From the NCBI RefSeq assembly GCF_000564855.1, contig NZ_AYXG01000027.1, forward strand, positions 25,407 to 89,406: 64,000 nucleotides of DNA, read 5' to 3'. The position numbers and the translations under genes are program-made. The stretch is from Actinokineospora spheciospongiae. Its GTDB lineage: Bacteria > Actinomycetota > Actinomycetes > Mycobacteriales > Pseudonocardiaceae. Shown here piece by piece: positions 26,849 to 35,779 of the stretch (its first letter is position 1; each line of letters opens with the position of its first letter). Under the pieces are notes generated by a model. It did no database searches, was not told the DNA's origin, and saw only the letters and a program-made list of their open reading frames with translations.

Positions 26849-27522
26849 GCCGCGAGCAGGTCCCGGACCTGCCGCCCGACGCGCTGCCCCGGCTGCACGA
26901 CCTCGCCAGGCTCGCGGCGGGCCACCTGCACCGCCCGGCGTTCCGCACCCGGGTGCACCACCGCGACCGGGTGCCGGGCACCGGGCCGGTCGTGCTGGTC
27001 GCCAACCACAGCTCCCTGCTGGAGCCGCAGCTCATCTTCGGAATGCTGCCGCGCCGCTCGGTGTTCCTGGTCAAGAGCGAGCTGTTCCGCGGCCCGCTCG
27101 GCCGGGCGCTGCGCGGCATCGGGCAGATCCCGGTGCGCCGCGGCACCCCGGACCGGGCGCCGCTGATGTCCGCCGTGCGCGTGCTGCGCGGTGGCGGCCT
27201 GGTCGGCGTCTTCCCCGAGGGCACCCGCGGGGCGGGCGACGTGTCCGCCGCCGAGCAGGGCGCGGCCTGGCTGGTGCGCACCACGGGGGCGCGCGTCCTG
27301 CCGGTCGCCAGCCGCGGCACGCACCGGCCCGCGGGCTCCCCGCGGCGCTTGCGCCCCGTCGTCGACCTGCTGGTCGGCGAGCCGTTCGACCTGGAGGTCG
27401 GCAAGGGGCGCACCGGCCTGACCCGGGCCACCGAGACCATCCGGGGCCGCCTCGCGGACCTGGTGCGCGAACTCGACGAGCGGCGCCAGCCCTCGTCCCA
27501 GCAGAACAAGGCGACACGATGA
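26845..27522 (+). CDS. plsC: 1-acyl-sn-glycerol-3-phosphate acyltransferase
   Basis: A 225-residue PlsC-family acyltransferase that adds the second acyl chain in phosphatidic acid synthesis at the inner membrane. Motif I reads NHSSLLEP, so the usual catalytic HX4D is HX4E here. Motif III FPEGTRG is intact, and the motif II-like stretch [20 protein letters not shown] follows motif I. It overlaps cmk and der by four bases each, giving a translationally coupled trio. The acid substitution deserves checking, but the remaining motifs argue that it is functional. Confidence 0.9.
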   Translation: MSREQVPDLPPDALPRLHDLARLAAGHLHRPAFRTRVHHRDRVPGTGPVVLVANHSSLLEPQLIFGMLPRRSVFLVKSELFRGPLGRALRGIGQIPVRRGTPDRAPLMSAVRVLRGGGLVGVFPEGTRGAGDVSAAEQGAAWLVRTTGARVLPVASRGTHRPAGSPRRLRPVVDLLVGEPFDLEVGKGRTGLTRATETIRGRLADLVRELDERRQPSSQQNKATR

Positions 27523-28940
27523 CTGATCCAGACGGTGTGCTCGACGGCACCTGGTCCGACGAGTCCGACTGGGCCGCCCTGGCCGACTCCTTCGACGAGG
27601 GCGCGGCCGACGACGCGGTGGCCGTGCCCGTCCTGGCCATCGTCGGACGACCGAACGTGGGCAAGTCCACCCTGGTCAACCGCATCCTCGGCCGCCGGGA
27701 GGCGGTGGTGCAGGACATCCCCGGCGTGACCCGCGACCGGGTCGCCTACGACGCGCTGTGGGCGGGCAAGCGCTTCACCGTCCTGGACACCGGCGGTTGG
27801 GAACCGGGCCTGGAGGGCCTGCCCGGCGCGATCGCCGCCCAGGCCGAGTACGCCATGCAGCACGCCGACGCGGTGGTCGTCGTGGTCGACGCCACGGTCG
27901 GGGCCACCACCACCGACGAGGCCGTGGCCAAGGTCCTGCGCCGCTCCAAGCAGCCGGTCATCCTGGTCGCCAACAAGGTCGACGACGACCGCCTGCTCGC
28001 CGACACGGCCGCCCTGTGGTCCCTGGGCCTTGGCGAGCCGTTCCCGGTCAGCGCCCTGCACGGCCGCAACTCCGGCGACCTCCTCGACGCCATCCTCAAG
28101 GCCCTCCCGGAGACCCCCCGGGAGCGCTTCGGCGCCGTCGGCGGCCCCCGCCGGGTGGCCCTGGTCGGCAAGCCCAACGTGGGAAAGTCCAGCCTGATGA
28201 ACCGGCTGACCGGCGAGAACCGCTCGGTGGTCGACTCGGTCGCGGGCACCACGGTCGACCCGGTGGACTCCCTGGTGGAGCTGGACGACCAGCTCTGGCG
28301 CTTCGTGGACACCGCGGGCCTGCGCAAGCGGGTCAACTTCGCCAGCGGCACCGAGTACTACGCGTCGTTGCGCACCAAGGCCGCCATCGAGTCCGCGGAG
28401 GTGGCGATCGTGCTGCTCGACGCGGCGGAGCCGATCGCCGAGCAGGACCTGCGGGTGCTGACGATGGTGGTGGAGTCGGGTCGCGCGTGCGTGCTCGCCT
28501 TCAACAAGTGGGACCTGGTCGACGAGGACCGGCGCAACCAGCTCGAGAAGGAACTCGACCGGGGCCTGGTCCGCGTCCCGTGGGCCGAGCGGGTCAATGT
28601 CTCGGCGCTGACCGGCCGGGCGGTCCGCAAGCTGGCCCCGGCCCTGCGCAACGCCCTGGAGTCGTGGGACACCCGCATCTCCACCGGGCAGCTCAACTCG
28701 TGGCTGGCCGACCTGATCGCCGCCACCCCGCCCCCGGTGCGCGGCGGCAAGCAGCCCAAGATCCTCTTCGCCACCCAGGCGCAGACCCGGCCGCCCACGT
28801 TCGTGCTGTTCACCAGCGGGTTCCTGGAGGCGGGCTACCGCAGGTTCATCGAGCGCAAGCTGCGCGAGCAGTTCGGCTTCACCGGCAGCCCGGTCCGCAT
28901 CTCGGTCCGCGTCCGGGAGAAGAAGCAGCGCAAGAAGTGA
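27519..28940 (+). CDS. der: Ribosome biogenesis GTPase Der (EngA)
   Basis: A 473-residue tandem-GTPase. The first G domain has GRPNVGKS near residue 44 and NKVD. The second has GKPNVGKSS near residue 213, the switch DTAGLRKR and NKWD. The C-terminal KH-like domain ends in the basic tail VREKKQRKK. Der acts in maturation of the 50S ribosomal subunit. The start ATG lies within the ATGA overlap with plsC. An acidic N-terminal extension of about 35 residues is usual in actinobacteria. A perfect 14-base hairpin ends the operon. Confidence 0.97.
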   Translation: MTDPDGVLDGTWSDESDWAALADSFDEGAADDAVAVPVLAIVGRPNVGKSTLVNRILGRREAVVQDIPGVTRDRVAYDALWAGKRFTVLDTGGWEPGLEGLPGAIAAQAEYAMQHADAVVVVVDATVGATTTDEAVAKVLRRSKQPVILVANKVDDDRLLADTAALWSLGLGEPFPVSALHGRNSGDLLDAILKALPETPRERFGAVGGPRRVALVGKPNVGKSSLMNRLTGENRSVVDSVAGTTVDPVDSLVELDDQLWRFVDTAGLRKRVNFASGTEYYASLRTKAAIESAEVAIVLLDAAEPIAEQDLRVLTMVVESGRACVLAFNKWDLVDEDRRNQLEKELDRGLVRVPWAERVNVSALTGRAVRKLAPALRNALESWDTRISTGQLNSWLADLIAATPPPVRGGKQPKILFATQAQTRPPTFVLFTSGFLEAGYRRFIERKLREQFGFTGSPVRISVRVREKKQRKK

Positions 28941-28946
28941 TCCACC

Positions 28947-28979
28947 GACCGCCACCGGCCTCCTGGGCCGGTGGCGGTC
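28947..28979. terminator. Bidirectional terminator after der
   Basis: Perfect 14-base arms (28947-28960 and 28966-28979) around TCCTG, between the der stop and the convergent hydrolase stop at 28985. Confidence 0.9.
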
Positions 28980-28984
28980 ACGGT

Positions 28985-29782
28985 TCACCGGCCCAGCGCG
29001 TGCTCCCGCACCAGCTCGGCCGTCCGCTCGGGCCGCTCCCACCAGAACAGGTGCCCGACCCCCTCGAAGACCTCCAGCCGGGCCCCCGGGATCAGGCTCG
29101 CCACGTGGTCGCCGTTCTTGGGGGTGATCATCTCGTCCTCGGTCCCGTGGACCACCAGGGTCGAGGCCCGGACGTCGGCCAGCCCCGCCACCGAGTCGTG
29201 CTGCAACGCGGCCTGCATCTGCAGGGCGATCACCGGCGCGGGCACCTGCTCGGAGAGCACGGCCTCGACGAACCGCTCGAACTCGGCCTCGTCCGCCCGG
29301 AACCCGGGGGACAGGTTCGCCTCGTACCCGGCCCGCAGGGACTTGCTGACGTCGCGGGTGGCGGCGGCGGTCATCATCCGGACCGGCCCCGGCCCGTCCA
29401 GCGCCCCGCCGTCGGGCCCGGCGTAGGTGCAGCCCAGGACCAGCGACCGCACCCGCTGCGGGTGCGCCACGACCAGCTCCTGGGCCACCATCCCGCCGAG
29501 GGAGATCCCCAGCACGTGCGCCGAGTCCCAGCCCAGCCCGTCGAGGACCCCCACGGCGTCCTCGGCGAGGTCGCGCACGGTGAACGGCTCGTCGACCCGC
29601 CCGCCCCCGGCGACCCCGCGGTGGTCGAACGCCACCACGTCGAAGTCCCGGGCGAGCAGGGACAGGAACTCCTCGCCCCACAGCCCGTGGTGCCCGGCCA
29701 TCCCCTGGATCAGCAGCAGCGGCTCACCGGCCCCACGCCGCACGTAGGTCAACTCACGCCCACCGACCGCCACGACCGCCAC
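28985..29782 (-). CDS. Alpha/beta hydrolase
   Basis: A 265-residue alpha/beta-fold hydrolase. The nucleophile elbow is GISLGGM (serine near residue 93), with the acid in VVHGTEDEMIT and the histidine in GVGHLFWWE. The oxyanion strand is LLLIQGMAGHHGLW. Similar proteins include lactonases and 3-oxoadipate enol-lactonase-like esterases. The GTG at 29782 has GGGGAG upstream. It is a single gene divergent from the PAC2 gene. The substrate is not evident. Confidence 0.88.
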   Translation of the reverse strand: MAVVAVGGRELTYVRRGAGEPLLLIQGMAGHHGLWGEEFLSLLARDFDVVAFDHRGVAGGGRVDEPFTVRDLAEDAVGVLDGLGWDSAHVLGISLGGMVAQELVVAHPQRVRSLVLGCTYAGPDGGALDGPGPVRMMTAAATRDVSKSLRAGYEANLSPGFRADEAEFERFVEAVLSEQVPAPVIALQMQAALQHDSVAGLADVRASTLVVHGTEDEMITPKNGDHVASLIPGARLEVFEGVGHLFWWERPERTAELVREHALGR

Positions 29783-29962
29783 GACACGCTCCCCGCTGAG
29801 CTGACACCCCGGACCCGCCCAGGCTAAGCCCCCACCCCACCCCTGTCCGTGTCACCCACGCCACACGCCCGCCCGATCTTCCGCCCGACCTCGGGAATAC
29901 CGGGTGCCCCCGCGGCGCTGACTCCCCAGGACAGGTGCAGGTGATGGCGTGGGAGGTACCAG

Positions 29963-30859
29963 GTGGCACAGAGCCCGGACGAGCTGTTCGAGGTCGACTC
30001 CGACGTCCCCGACCTGGACGGGACGGTCCTGCTGCACCACTTCGACGGCTTCATGGACGCCGGTTCGGCCGGGTCCACGCTGGTCGAACACCTCCTGGAG
30101 GTCCACGAGCACCGGGTGATCGCCCGCTTCGACGTCGACGACCTGATCGACTACCGCGCCCGCCGCCCCCCGATGACCTTCGACACCGACCACTGGCAGG
30201 ACTACGCCGCCCCCGAACTGGCGGTCCACCTGGTCCACGACGCGGCGGGCACCCCGTTCCTGCTGCTGACCGGCCCGGAACCGGACCGCCGCTGGGAGGC
30301 CGTCGTGGCCGCCGTGCGCACCCTGGTCGAGCGGTGGGGGGTCCGGCTGACCGTGGGCGGCCACGGCATCCCGATGGCCGTCCCGCACACCCGCGAGCTG
30401 TCGGTCATCTCCCACGCCACCCGGCCCGAACTGGTCGCCGAGAAGGCCCCGTTCAGCCGCGTGCAGGTCCCGGGCAACCTCTCGGCGCTGCTGGAACTGC
30501 GCCTCGGGGAGGCGGGCCACGACGCCCTGGGCTTCGCCGCCTACGTGCCGCACTACCTCGCCCAGACCACCTACCCCACCGCGGCCGTCGGCCTGCTGGA
30601 GGCGGTGACGGCCGCGACCGGCCTGGTCCTGGGCACCGACGCCCTCCGCGAGACGGCCAAGCGGACCGACGCGGAGATCACCCGCCAGGTCGCCGAGTCC
30701 GCGGAGGTCGTGCAGGTGGTCGAGGCGCTGGAGCAGCAGTACGACGCCTACGCCGAGAGCACGCAGAACCTGCTGATCGCCGAGGGCGAGCCGGTGCCGA
30801 GCGCGGACGAGCTGGGCGCGGAGTTCGAGCGCTTCCTCGCCGAGCAGCCCCGCGACTGA
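29963..30859 (+). CDS. PAC2 family protein
   Basis: A 298-residue protein of the PAC2 (proteasome assembly chaperone 2) family, common in actinobacteria. Diagnostic stretches are LLHHFDGFMDAGSAGSTLVE (residues ~24-43), FDVDDLIDYRARRP and GGHGIPMAVPHTRE near residue 131. The C-terminal part is helical and acidic (AEVVQVVEALEQQYDAYAES). Family members are proposed to bind or help assemble protein complexes, but the bacterial function is unproven. The GTG at 29963 has GGGAGG six bases upstream. Confidence 0.93.
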   Translation: MAQSPDELFEVDSDVPDLDGTVLLHHFDGFMDAGSAGSTLVEHLLEVHEHRVIARFDVDDLIDYRARRPPMTFDTDHWQDYAAPELAVHLVHDAAGTPFLLLTGPEPDRRWEAVVAAVRTLVERWGVRLTVGGHGIPMAVPHTRELSVISHATRPELVAEKAPFSRVQVPGNLSALLELRLGEAGHDALGFAAYVPHYLAQTTYPTAAVGLLEAVTAATGLVLGTDALRETAKRTDAEITRQVAESAEVVQVVEALEQQYDAYAESTQNLLIAEGEPVPSADELGAEFERFLAEQPRD

Positions 30860-30937
30860 CCCTGGTCCACCTCCGCCGCGGGTCGTGTTGACACCCGCGG
30901 CGCGAACCCGCGCCCGCACGGGGGAACACCTTCGCAG

Positions 30938-30974
30938 TTGATCTCCGCCCGCAATGCAATACACTCGCATTGCG
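30938..30974 (+). promoter_or_regulatory. Promoter and TetR operator upstream of 30987
   Basis: TTGATC (30938-30943), 16 bases, then TACACT (30960-30965) form a promoter. A perfect inverted repeat, CGCAATGC at 30950-30957 and GCATTGCG at 30967-30974, brackets the -10. A repressor bound here would block transcription, as expected for TetR autoregulation. Confidence 0.78.
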
Positions 30975-30986
30975 AAAGGGGGCCCG

Positions 30987-31583
30987 ATGCCGAAGAAGGT
31001 CGACCACCAGGAGCGGCGGGAGCAGATCGCGGCGGCGGTCTGCGGGCTCGCGGCCAGGCAGGGGCTCGACGCCGTCACCCTGCGGCAGGTCGCGGCCGAG
31101 GCCGGGGTGTCCATGGGGCGGGTGCAGCACTACTTCGCCGGCAAGGACGAGATGCTGCTGTTCGCGTTCCGCGCGATCAGCGACCGGGTGGAGCGGCGCA
31201 TCGCCGAGGCGGTCACCGCCCTCGGGCCGGACCCGAGCGCGCGGGACGTGGTCCGGGCGCTGCTGGGGGAGCTGCTGCCGCTGAGCACGGCGGCCAGGGA
31301 CGAGGCGCCCGCGTTGACCGCGTTCCTCGCCAGGGCGGTGGTCGAGCCCGCGCTGGCCGAGTCCCTGCGCGAGGGCGGTGCGGGTCTGCGCGGGTTCATC
31401 GCCGAGAAGATCCGCGCCGTGCCGGGGGAGCGCGACGCGGTGCGGGAGGCCGCCACGCTGACCGCGCTCGTCGACGGCCTGATGACCCAGGTGCTCACCG
31501 GGCAGGTCGAGGCCGACCTCGCCGTGGCCGTGCTCGACCTCCACCTGGACCGGATCTTCGGCGGGGGCCCCGGTGCGCGTTGA
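30987..31583 (+). CDS. TetR-family transcriptional regulator
   Basis: A 198-residue TetR/AcrR regulator. The helix-turn-helix TLRQVAAEAGVSMGRVQHYF lies at residues ~32-51. The C-terminal ligand domain carries the AHL- or BetI-like segment LTAFLARAVVEPALAESL. ATG 30987 follows GAAAGGGGG. Upstream in-frame codons overlap the operator. It overlaps the CocE-type hydrolase gene by 11 bases, so it probably controls itself and that gene through the operator at 30950-30974. Confidence 0.92.
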   Translation: MPKKVDHQERREQIAAAVCGLAARQGLDAVTLRQVAAEAGVSMGRVQHYFAGKDEMLLFAFRAISDRVERRIAEAVTALGPDPSARDVVRALLGELLPLSTAARDEAPALTAFLARAVVEPALAESLREGGAGLRGFIAEKIRAVPGERDAVREAATLTALVDGLMTQVLTGQVEADLAVAVLDLHLDRIFGGGPGAR

Positions 31584-33192
31584 CCGGGACCTGCCCGTGG
31601 TCGCCGCCGACGGCACCACCCTGCTCGTCGACCACGTCCACCCGGCCGGGCCGAGCCGCGGGGTGGTCGTCTGGATTCGGACTCCCTACGGGCGCGGGCA
31701 GATGGCGTCGACGGCCAAGCGGTTCGCCCGCCGGGGCGCGGACGTGCTCATCGAGGCCGCGCGCGGGACCGACGGCTCGGGCGGCGCGTTCGACGAACTG
31801 GGCCACGACCCGGCGGACGCGCCCGCCGTACTCGGCTGGCTGCGGGCGCAGGCGTGGTTCCCGGGGGTCATCGTCACCTGGGGGCTCAGCGCGATCGGTC
31901 GGGCCGGTTGGTCCCTGGCCGGGGCGGAGGTCCCCGAGTGGCGGCTGGCGATCCTCCAGGACACCCCGTCGGAACTGCGGGACGGGCTGGTCTTCCCCGG
32001 TGGCGTGTTCGCGGGCGCGGTCGTGCTCGGGTTCGTCCACACCGTCGAGTGGCAGGCCGACCACCCGGGGGCCTCGCTGCTGCGCGGCATGGTCGCCTCC
32101 GTCCGCGGTGCGCGCCGGTCGAAGCGGGTGCTCGCCGAACTGCCCCTCGGCACGGCCGACGAACGCCTCCTCGGGCGCCGCTCCACCCAGTTCCGGGAGT
32201 GGCTCGCCCGCGAGGGCGACGACGGGTACTGGGAGCGGCTCGACCTGCGCGCGGGCGCACCCGGGATGCCCGACCTGGTGCACCTGGCCACCGGCTGGCA
32301 CGACTTCTGCCTGTCCTCGACGCTCGCCGACCACGCCGCCCTGCGCGCCGCGGGCAAGCGCGTGCGCCTGGTCGTCGGCCCCTGGTACCACGGCCGCGGC
32401 GCGGTGGACCGGGCCTACCGCGACGACGTCGACGCCTGGGTGGACGCCGCGACCCGCGGCGCCGACCCACCGGAGGGCGCACCGGTCCGGGTGCACGTCG
32501 GCGGCGGCGGCGGGTGGCGGGACCTGCCCGACTGGCCACCGCCCGGCCACCCGCCCACCGACTGGCACCTGCAACCCGGCGGTGGGCTGTCGACGGACCC
32601 CGCGCCGGAGTCGCCGCCGGACCGCTACCGCTACGACCCGGCCGACCCCACCCCCGCCCTGGGCGGGGCGGTGGAGAACTGGGACGGCACGGCGGGCGCC
32701 AAGGACAACCGCCCCCTGGAGGCCCGCCCCGACGTGCTCACCTTCACCAGCGCCCCCCTGCGCGCCGACCTCGACGTCATCGGCCCGGTCACGGCCACGG
32801 TGCACCTGCGCTCGACCCTCGACCACACCGACCTGGTCCTGCGCCTGTGCGACGTCGCCCCGAACGGCCGCTCCACGAACCTCTGCGACGGCGCGCGCCG
32901 CCTCCGCCCGGACGACCCGCCCGCCGACCCCGACGGGACCCGCGTCGTCCCCGTCGACCTCGTCGCCACCGCCCACCGGTTCCGGGCCGGGCACCGCCTG
33001 CGGTTGCAGGTGAGCAGCGGGGCGCACCCGCGGTTGGTGCGCAACACCGGCACCGGCGAACCGCAGGCCACCGCGACCACCACCCGCCCGGCGGACCAGG
33101 AAATCCTCCACGACCCGGCACACCCCTCGGTCCTGACCCTGCCGACAGCCGGGGTCGCCGAGGAACACCCGACAGCGCAGGACCACCGCTAG
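31573..33192 (+). CDS. CocE/NonD family (X-Pro dipeptidyl-peptidase-like) hydrolase
   Basis: A 539-residue serine hydrolase of the CocE/NonD group. The alpha/beta core has the nucleophile serine 106 in WGLSAIGR, the acid/His region around GWHDFCLSST and VVGPWYHGRG, and a C-terminal jelly-roll domain from about residue 360 (VIGPVTATVHLRST). Members hydrolyse esters such as cocaine, nonactin or acyl-amino-acid bonds. The more usual nucleophile motif GxSYxG has Ala in place of Tyr. The GTG at 31573 lies inside the TetR gene, so the two form an operon. Its TAG shares a CTAG with the convergent GNAT stop. Confidence 0.9.
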   Translation: MRVDRDLPVVAADGTTLLVDHVHPAGPSRGVVVWIRTPYGRGQMASTAKRFARRGADVLIEAARGTDGSGGAFDELGHDPADAPAVLGWLRAQAWFPGVIVTWGLSAIGRAGWSLAGAEVPEWRLAILQDTPSELRDGLVFPGGVFAGAVVLGFVHTVEWQADHPGASLLRGMVASVRGARRSKRVLAELPLGTADERLLGRRSTQFREWLAREGDDGYWERLDLRAGAPGMPDLVHLATGWHDFCLSSTLADHAALRAAGKRVRLVVGPWYHGRGAVDRAYRDDVDAWVDAATRGADPPEGAPVRVHVGGGGGWRDLPDWPPPGHPPTDWHLQPGGGLSTDPAPESPPDRYRYDPADPTPALGGAVENWDGTAGAKDNRPLEARPDVLTFTSAPLRADLDVIGPVTATVHLRSTLDHTDLVLRLCDVAPNGRSTNLCDGARRLRPDDPPADPDGTRVVPVDLVATAHRFRAGHRLRLQVSSGAHPRLVRNTGTGEPQATATTTRPADQEILHDPAHPSVLTLPTAGVAEEHPTAQDHR

Positions 33193-33992
33193 TCGACGCG
33201 TCGCAGGAACCGCCGTTCGAGCCGCCCGGACGCCGGGTCGCGTTCGACCTCGTCCGTGCCGACCCAGCCCGCCCGCTCGTAGACGCCGATGGCGCGTTCG
33301 TTGTCGTCGATCACCCACAGCTCCAGCACCTCGCGGTCGACCTCCCGCGCGTGCTCCTCCACGTCCCGGAGCAGGCGGGTTCCCACGCCGCTGCCCCACG
33401 CGTCGGGGTCGACGGCGAGGTAGAACAGCTCCAGCGTCCGCTCGCGGGGCGCGACCAGGGCGAAACCGGCGGGGCGGCCGTCGCGCTGGGCCAGGAGCAG
33501 CTTCGCCCCGTCGAGGCTGAGGCGGCGCCTGATGCCCGGCGCGGTGGCCTCGACGGTGGCGGGCTCCGGGTCCCGGTCGCGGTGCGCCTTCGCGCGGGCC
33601 CAGATCGCCGCGGCCTCCCGCACCCCGTCCGCGGACACGGCGGTGCTCCCCCCGTCGTGCCTGAGCGCGATCACCTTGCGGCCCACCACGCGCAGCCCCA
33701 CCGCCACCGCGGCGGCCTCCGCCTCGCGCGCCCACGAGTCCAGCTCCGCACCATCCACTTCGGACCCCCTCGGTGTGGAGAGGCTCACGCTCCACGACTG
33801 CTCGTCGTCGCGCCAGAGGGCCAGCGACCGCGGCGCCGCGCCCCCGGTGTCGCGGGCGCCGAAGCAGGCGTCCTCGTGGTCGGTCAGCCTGCCCCTCGGG
33901 GACAGGGCGAGCAGTTCGCGCAGCCGGTCCAGCCGCTCCTGGTCCACCGCGCCCGCCAGGTCCACCCGCAGCCTGCGCTGGAGTCCCGCCAC
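33189..33992 (-). CDS. GNAT-family N-acetyltransferase with extra N-terminal domain
   Basis: A 267-residue protein. The C-terminal half is a GNAT fold: the strand ELFYLAVDPDAWGSGVGTRL near residues 196-215 holds the acetyl-CoA loop WGSGVG, and IGVYERAGW gives the final motif. The N-terminal 110 residues form a separate domain (DAARSL- and SWSVSLSTPRGSEVDGAEL-like strands) that I do not recognise. GTG 33992 is chosen for the GGAGG eight bases upstream. It lies downstream of davB in the same direction (150-base gap) but ends at the convergent hydrolase. The acceptor substrate is unknown. Confidence 0.82.
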   Translation of the reverse strand: MAGLQRRLRVDLAGAVDQERLDRLRELLALSPRGRLTDHEDACFGARDTGGAAPRSLALWRDDEQSWSVSLSTPRGSEVDGAELDSWAREAEAAAVAVGLRVVGRKVIALRHDGGSTAVSADGVREAAAIWARAKAHRDRDPEPATVEATAPGIRRRLSLDGAKLLLAQRDGRPAGFALVAPRERTLELFYLAVDPDAWGSGVGTRLLRDVEEHAREVDREVLELWVIDDNERAIGVYERAGWVGTDEVERDPASGRLERRFLRRVD

Positions 33993-34141
33993 CCGCCCCA
34001 CCTCCGTGCCCGACGTCCCCGGTGGTCGGGCCGTGTCCGACCAGGACCGCGAACCCGATTCGCGCGGTCGCGAACGGAACCCCACCAGCACAAGCGACTC
34101 TACCGCGCTTCCCCGACGCCCCGGGGAGTTGTCCACAGGCC

Positions 34142-35779
34142 CTAGTGTTCCGGCAGCAGCACCGGTGCGATGTCGTCGAAGACGTCGCCCGGGCCGGGGT
34201 TGTCCGGGTGGGTGTTGCCGCCGAGGTGGTCCAGCACGCCCCACACCGCGTTCAGCGCCGTCGTCACCGCCCCCTCGGCGAAGCCCGCCGTCCAGGAGAT
34301 GTCGTCGCCCGCCAGGAACAGGCCGCGCTGGGTGGGGGGCAGGTCGTGTTGGCGGAAGTGGGTGAAGAGCCTGCGCTGGTAGCGGTAGTGGCCGGGGAGG
34401 TTGGCCTTGAAGGCGCCCATGAAGTTCGGTTCGGACTCCCAGGTGACCGCGACCGGCGGGCCCACGACGTGCGAGCGGATGTCGACGTCGGGGTAGACCT
34501 CGGCGAGGCGGGTGAGCAGGACCTCCAGGCGTTCGGCGGCGGGCAGGGACAGCAGTTTGAGGGAGTCGTCGTTCCAGGTGTAGGACAGGCACATGACCCC
34601 GGGCTGGTCCGGGCCGTCGTCGAACAGGTAGACGCCTCGGGGGCAGCGGTCGGTGAGGGTCATGCCCATCGCGTCGTGGCCGGTGGTCGGGTCGGTGTCG
34701 CGCCAGAACGGGCGGTCGGTGAGGACGAACAGCTTGGAGGAGCCCATGTAGTGGGTCCGTTCGATCGCTGTCCACAGTGGAGCGGGGAACAGGTCGGGGT
34801 CGCAGGCGACGCGGCTGAGCAGGGTCCACACGTGCGGGGTGTAGACCACGGCGGGGTAGTGCTCGGTGGTGCCGGAGGCGTCGGTGACCGCGATGGTGTC
34901 GCCCGTGCGGCGCAGGGCGGTCACCGCTCCCCTCGGGGTGCCGCCGTGCAGGTGCGCCAGCGAGGTGCCCGCCTCGGGGGCGACGCGGTTCCACAGCCCG
35001 TCCGGCAGGCGCTGGGCCCCGCCCGTGATGCCCACGTGGTCGTCGTCGGCGTGGGTGTAGATGACCCGCAGGACCTCCAGGATGGAGTTCGGGAAGTCGG
35101 TGTCCCAGCCGCCGGCGCCGAAGCCGACCTGGCCGAACAGCTCCCGGTGCCGGAACGAGGCGAAGCTGGGCGCCGACGCCAGGAACCCGTAGAACGACTG
35201 GTCGTCCAGGCGGACCACCAGCCGGTCCCACAGCGCCTTGATCAGGGCGGTGTCGCGGCGGCGGATGGCCTGCTCCATGGTGGGCAGGTCGGCCAGCTCG
35301 TGCAGCGCCTTGGCCCACGCGTCGGCCACCTCCCGGTACACCGCGGGCAGGTCGGCCAGGGTCTTCGCCCGGTGCGTCACGCCCTCCAGGTGCACCACCG
35401 TGCTCGGCGTGCCAGGGGCCAGCGGGTTCGGGAACGGGCGGGTGGGCAGGCCCAGGGCGTCGACGTAGTGGAACAGGGCCGTCGCCGAGCGGGGGAAGCG
35501 CATGGCGCCGATGTCGGCGGTGCGGGTCGGGTCGGCGGGGAAGGGCACCGAGCGCATCCGCCCGCCCAGGTCGCCCGCCTCGTACACCACCGGGCGCAGG
35601 CCCAGGCGCAGCAGTTCGTGCGCGGCGACCAGACCGGCCACGCCCGCGCCCACCACGGCCACGGGGGTGCCCGCCCGGTCCTCGGGGAGCGCGCCCAGCC
35701 CGGCCGGGTGGGCCAGCCAGTCGTCGTAGGGGAAGGGGAAGTCGGGCCCGAACATGGTGATCGGGGTGTCGCCTGGCAT
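34142..35779 (-). CDS. davB: Flavin-dependent amino-acid 2-monooxygenase (DavB-like; lysine or arginine)
   Basis: A 545-residue FAD amine-oxidase-family protein close to lysine 2-monooxygenase DavB. It opens with ITMFGPDFPFPYDDWLAHP, then the FAD site VAVVGAGVAGLVAAHELLRL (residues ~40-59), the GG-doublet LGGRMRS, GAMRFPRS, and the C-terminal FAD segment FLAGDDISWTAGFAEGAV. Such enzymes decarboxylate and oxidise a basic amino acid to the amide one carbon shorter: 5-aminopentanamide from lysine or 4-guanidinobutanamide from arginine. Which substrate is used cannot be read off. Its ATG overlaps the amidase stop (TGATG), so the pair is coupled. The pair shares a promoter motif with the PKS genes, pointing to starter-unit supply rather than catabolism. 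Confidence 0.88.
   Translation of the reverse strand: MPGDTPITMFGPDFPFPYDDWLAHPAGLGALPEDRAGTPVAVVGAGVAGLVAAHELLRLGLRPVVYEAGDLGGRMRSVPFPADPTRTADIGAMRFPRSATALFHYVDALGLPTRPFPNPLAPGTPSTVVHLEGVTHRAKTLADLPAVYREVADAWAKALHELADLPTMEQAIRRRDTALIKALWDRLVVRLDDQSFYGFLASAPSFASFRHRELFGQVGFGAGGWDTDFPNSILEVLRVIYTHADDDHVGITGGAQRLPDGLWNRVAPEAGTSLAHLHGGTPRGAVTALRRTGDTIAVTDASGTTEHYPAVVYTPHVWTLLSRVACDPDLFPAPLWTAIERTHYMGSSKLFVLTDRPFWRDTDPTTGHDAMGMTLTDRCPRGVYLFDDGPDQPGVMCLSYTWNDDSLKLLSLPAAERLEVLLTRLAEVYPDVDIRSHVVGPPVAVTWESEPNFMGAFKANLPGHYRYQRRLFTHFRQHDLPPTQRGLFLAGDDISWTAGFAEGAVTTALNAVWGVLDHLGGNTHPDNPGPGDVFDDIAPVLLPEH

Noticed and set aside
28941..28984. A tRNA or small RNA after der
   Set aside because: The sequence is fully explained by a 14-base terminator hairpin; no cloverleaf can be drawn.
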